A model generated the notes under the pieces. That model was not told the origin of the DNA. It ran no database searches and saw only the letters and a program-made list of their open reading frames with translations. A program made the translations under genes and the position numbers. 64,000 bases of DNA from Nematostella vectensis. Taxonomy: Eukaryota > Cnidaria > Anthozoa > Actiniaria > Edwardsiidae. Of this stretch, positions 61,517 to 64,000 are shown in pieces; position 1 is the first letter of the stretch, and every line of letters starts with the position of its first letter. Location: contig NC_064047.1 of assembly GCF_932526225.1 (NCBI RefSeq), forward strand, positions 6,943,501-7,007,500, read 5' to 3'.

Positions 61517-63438
61517 GGCCCATACATACCTCTCAATAATACCCCCAAAGCTCATACATACCCCTCAATAACACCCCCACAGGATCATACATACCACTCA
61601 ATAATACACCCAAAGGCCTATACATACCCCTCAATAATACCCCAAAGGATCATACATACCCCTCAAAAATACCTCCAAAGGCCTACCTGCCTACATACCC
61701 CTCAATAATACCTCCAAAGGCCTACATGCCTTTAATAATACCTCAAAGGCCCATACATACCTCACAATAATACCCCCAAAGCTCATACATACCCCTCAAT
61801 AACACCCCCACAGGATCATACACACCACTCAATAATACACCCAAAGGCCTATACATACCCCTCAATAATACCCCAAAGGATCATAAATACCCCTCAATAA
61901 TACCTCCAAAGGCTCATACATACCTCTCAATAATACCCCCAAAGGCTCATACATACCCCTCAAAAATACCCCCACAGGCCCATACATACCCCACAATAAC
62001 ACCCCCAAAGGATCATACATACCTCTCAATAATACCCCCAAAGCTCATACATACCTCTCAATAATACCCCCAAAGGCCCATACATACCTCTCAATAATAC
62101 CCCCACAGGCTCATACATACCTCTCAATAATACCCCCACAGGCCCATACATACCCCTCAATAACACCCCCACAGGCCTATACATACCTCTCAATAATACC
62201 CCAACAGGCCTATACATACCTCTCAATAATACCCCCACAGGCCTATACATACCTCTCAATAATACCCCCACAGGCTCATACATACCTCTCAATAATACCC
62301 CCACAGGCTCATACATACCTCTCAATAATACCCCCAAAGGCTCATACATACCCCTCAATAATACCCCCAAAGGCGCATACATACCCCTCAATAATCCCCC
62401 CAAAGACTCATACATACCTCTCAATAATACACCAAAAGGCCCATACATACCTCTCAATAATACACCAAAAGGCTCATACATACCTCTCAACAATAACCCA
62501 AAGCCCCATACATACCTCTCAATAATACCCCCAAAGACTCATACATACCTCTCAATAAGACCCCCACAGGCTCATACATACCTCTCAATAATACCCCACA
62601 GGCTCATACATCTCCTCAATAATACCCCCACAGGCTCATACATCTCCTCAATAATACCCCCACAGGCCCATACATACCTCTCAATAATACCCCCACAGGC
62701 TCATACATCTCCTCAATAATACCCCCACAGGATCATACATACCCCTCAATAATACCCCCAAAGGCGCATACATACCCCTCAATAATACACCCAAAGGCTT
62801 ATACATACCCCTCAATAATACCCCAAAGGATCTTACATACCCCTCAATAATACCTCCAAAGGCCCATACATACCCCTCAATAACACCCCACAGGATCATA
62901 CATACCTCTCAATAATACCCCAAAGGATCATACATACCCCTCAATAATACCTCCAAAGGCCTATACATACCTCTCAATAATACCCCCACAGGCCCATACA
63001 TACCCCTCAATAATACCCCCACAGGCCCATACATACCTCTCAATAATACCCCCACAGGCTCATACATACCTCTCAATAATACCCCCACAGGCTCATACAT
63101 ACCTCTCAATAATACCCCCACAGGCCCATACATACCCCTCAATAACACCCCACAGGATCATACATACCTCTCAATAATACCCCAAAGGATCATACATACC
63201 CCTCAATAACACCCCCAAAGGCTCATACATACCCCTCAATAATACCCCAAAGGATCATACATACCCCTCAATAATACCCCCAAAGGATCATACATACCTC
63301 TCAATAATACCCCTACAGGCCCATACATACCTCTCAATAATACCCCCACAGGCTCATACATACCCCTCAATAATACCCCCATAGGCCCATACATACCTCT
63401 CAATAATACCCCCACAGGCTAGTACATACCTCTCAATA
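61517..63438 (-). repeat. 33-bp minisatellite, array C
   Basis: About 58 copies of the array A/B unit. It starts with the same edge block as array B (CCCATACATACCTCTCAATA, then a unit lacking one G) and ends with GGCTAGTACATACCTCTCAA as array B does. Confidence 0.95.
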
Positions 63439-64000
63439 GTTCGTTATGTCACTAGTGTGCACCAGGCATTACTCAGAGTCATTTCCCATATCAATCAATG
63501 GTTGTCGTTTTTCTCAATTGTCTAAAAGAGCCTGGCGCGAGCGCGGGAAACCTTTTGATAATCTATAACGTTAGGGTCTTGGCTGGTTTCAAAATGACTT
63601 TCAGCATAATCGCTGTAAAACATTAATTCCTGTATGTCTACGTGTAAATTCTCGACGTGCACTGTTCAAAGAGAGGAAAACGAATGAAGCGGCGGACTCC
63701 CAAATATGGTATGTAATTCAAAATAAGGAATTGGCTGAGCAAGCGAGAAAAACTACAATTTTCAAAACAAAATTGTTTGATATGACTATGATTTTTAGTT
63801 CCAGCCAATCTCGTTCCCAGAGCCCACATACATGCTGCTGGTCAAAAGGTAAGAGACTTTGGAATTAGGTTGAGTTCCATTCCAACTACAATAATGATTG
63901 CGCATGTGCAGTGCCCAACTTGAAGACGGACTCGTAATCATTGGCTAAAGTTGGAGGGAGAGAAGGAAGAAAGAAAAGAGGGCCTTAAAAAGAAGGCACC
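63439..64000. other. Start of macro-unit 3 (truncated by window end)
   Basis: Near copy of 53588-54150 and of ~40990-41555. A third collagen copy would be expected on the minus strand beyond the window; this is inference. Confidence 0.8.

Overview
The window is eukaryotic, and most likely from a cnidarian (anthozoan, sea-anemone type) nuclear genome. Genes are split by GT-AG introns and intergenic DNA is AT-rich. There are many minisatellites and short inverted-repeat elements. The two best multi-exon genes are a transgelin/calponin-family muscle protein and a short-chain collagen C4-like (spongin-type) protein, a class known from sponges and cnidarians. The species assignment is inference.

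Layout, left third (1-17 kb): palindromic MITE-like units (435-835), a Cys-rich secreted protein (1543-2295), a 21-bp minisatellite (2471-3970), a complete six-exon transgelin-like gene (6937-10640, + strand) with a perfect CArG box upstream, then the same 21-bp minisatellite in opposite orientation (11937-14832), followed by smaller tandem and inverted repeats.

Middle (17-39 kb): a small ORF behind a TATA box and an IRF-like element (17617-17844), an alpha-tubulin pseudogene fragment (18931-19420), and a 4.7-kb Foldback/Mutator-type element (19707-24388). That element has ~0.7-kb inverted termini, a perfect 9-bp target duplication and an internal ~117-bp tandem array. Two small intronless paralogues follow (27958-28239 + and 36670-36921 -); they share a protein core, a CRE in the promoter and a leader motif. 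A 22-bp minisatellite lies at 30305-31445, with several MITEs and hairpins around it.

Right (39-64 kb): a macro-tandem repeat. Each period has one 33-bp minisatellite array (39101-40967, 49189-53587, 61517-63438) and one ~8-kb unit. Two units are complete and a third starts at 63439. Each complete unit carries, on the minus strand, an apparently intact seven-exon short-chain collagen gene (317 aa), with a ~0.86-kb MITE in one intron, a duplicated core promoter, a 78-bp satellite and a frameshifted transposon integrase remnant. The collagen copies differ by 8 amino acids, 7 of them in the C-terminal domain. The minisatellite probably mediated unequal exchange (inference).

Most of the very long open frames come from minisatellites with units of 21, 22, 33 or 78 bp and are not treated as genes. 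Exon joins were derived by hand from GT/AG sites, phase and family knowledge; no transcript or database evidence was available.
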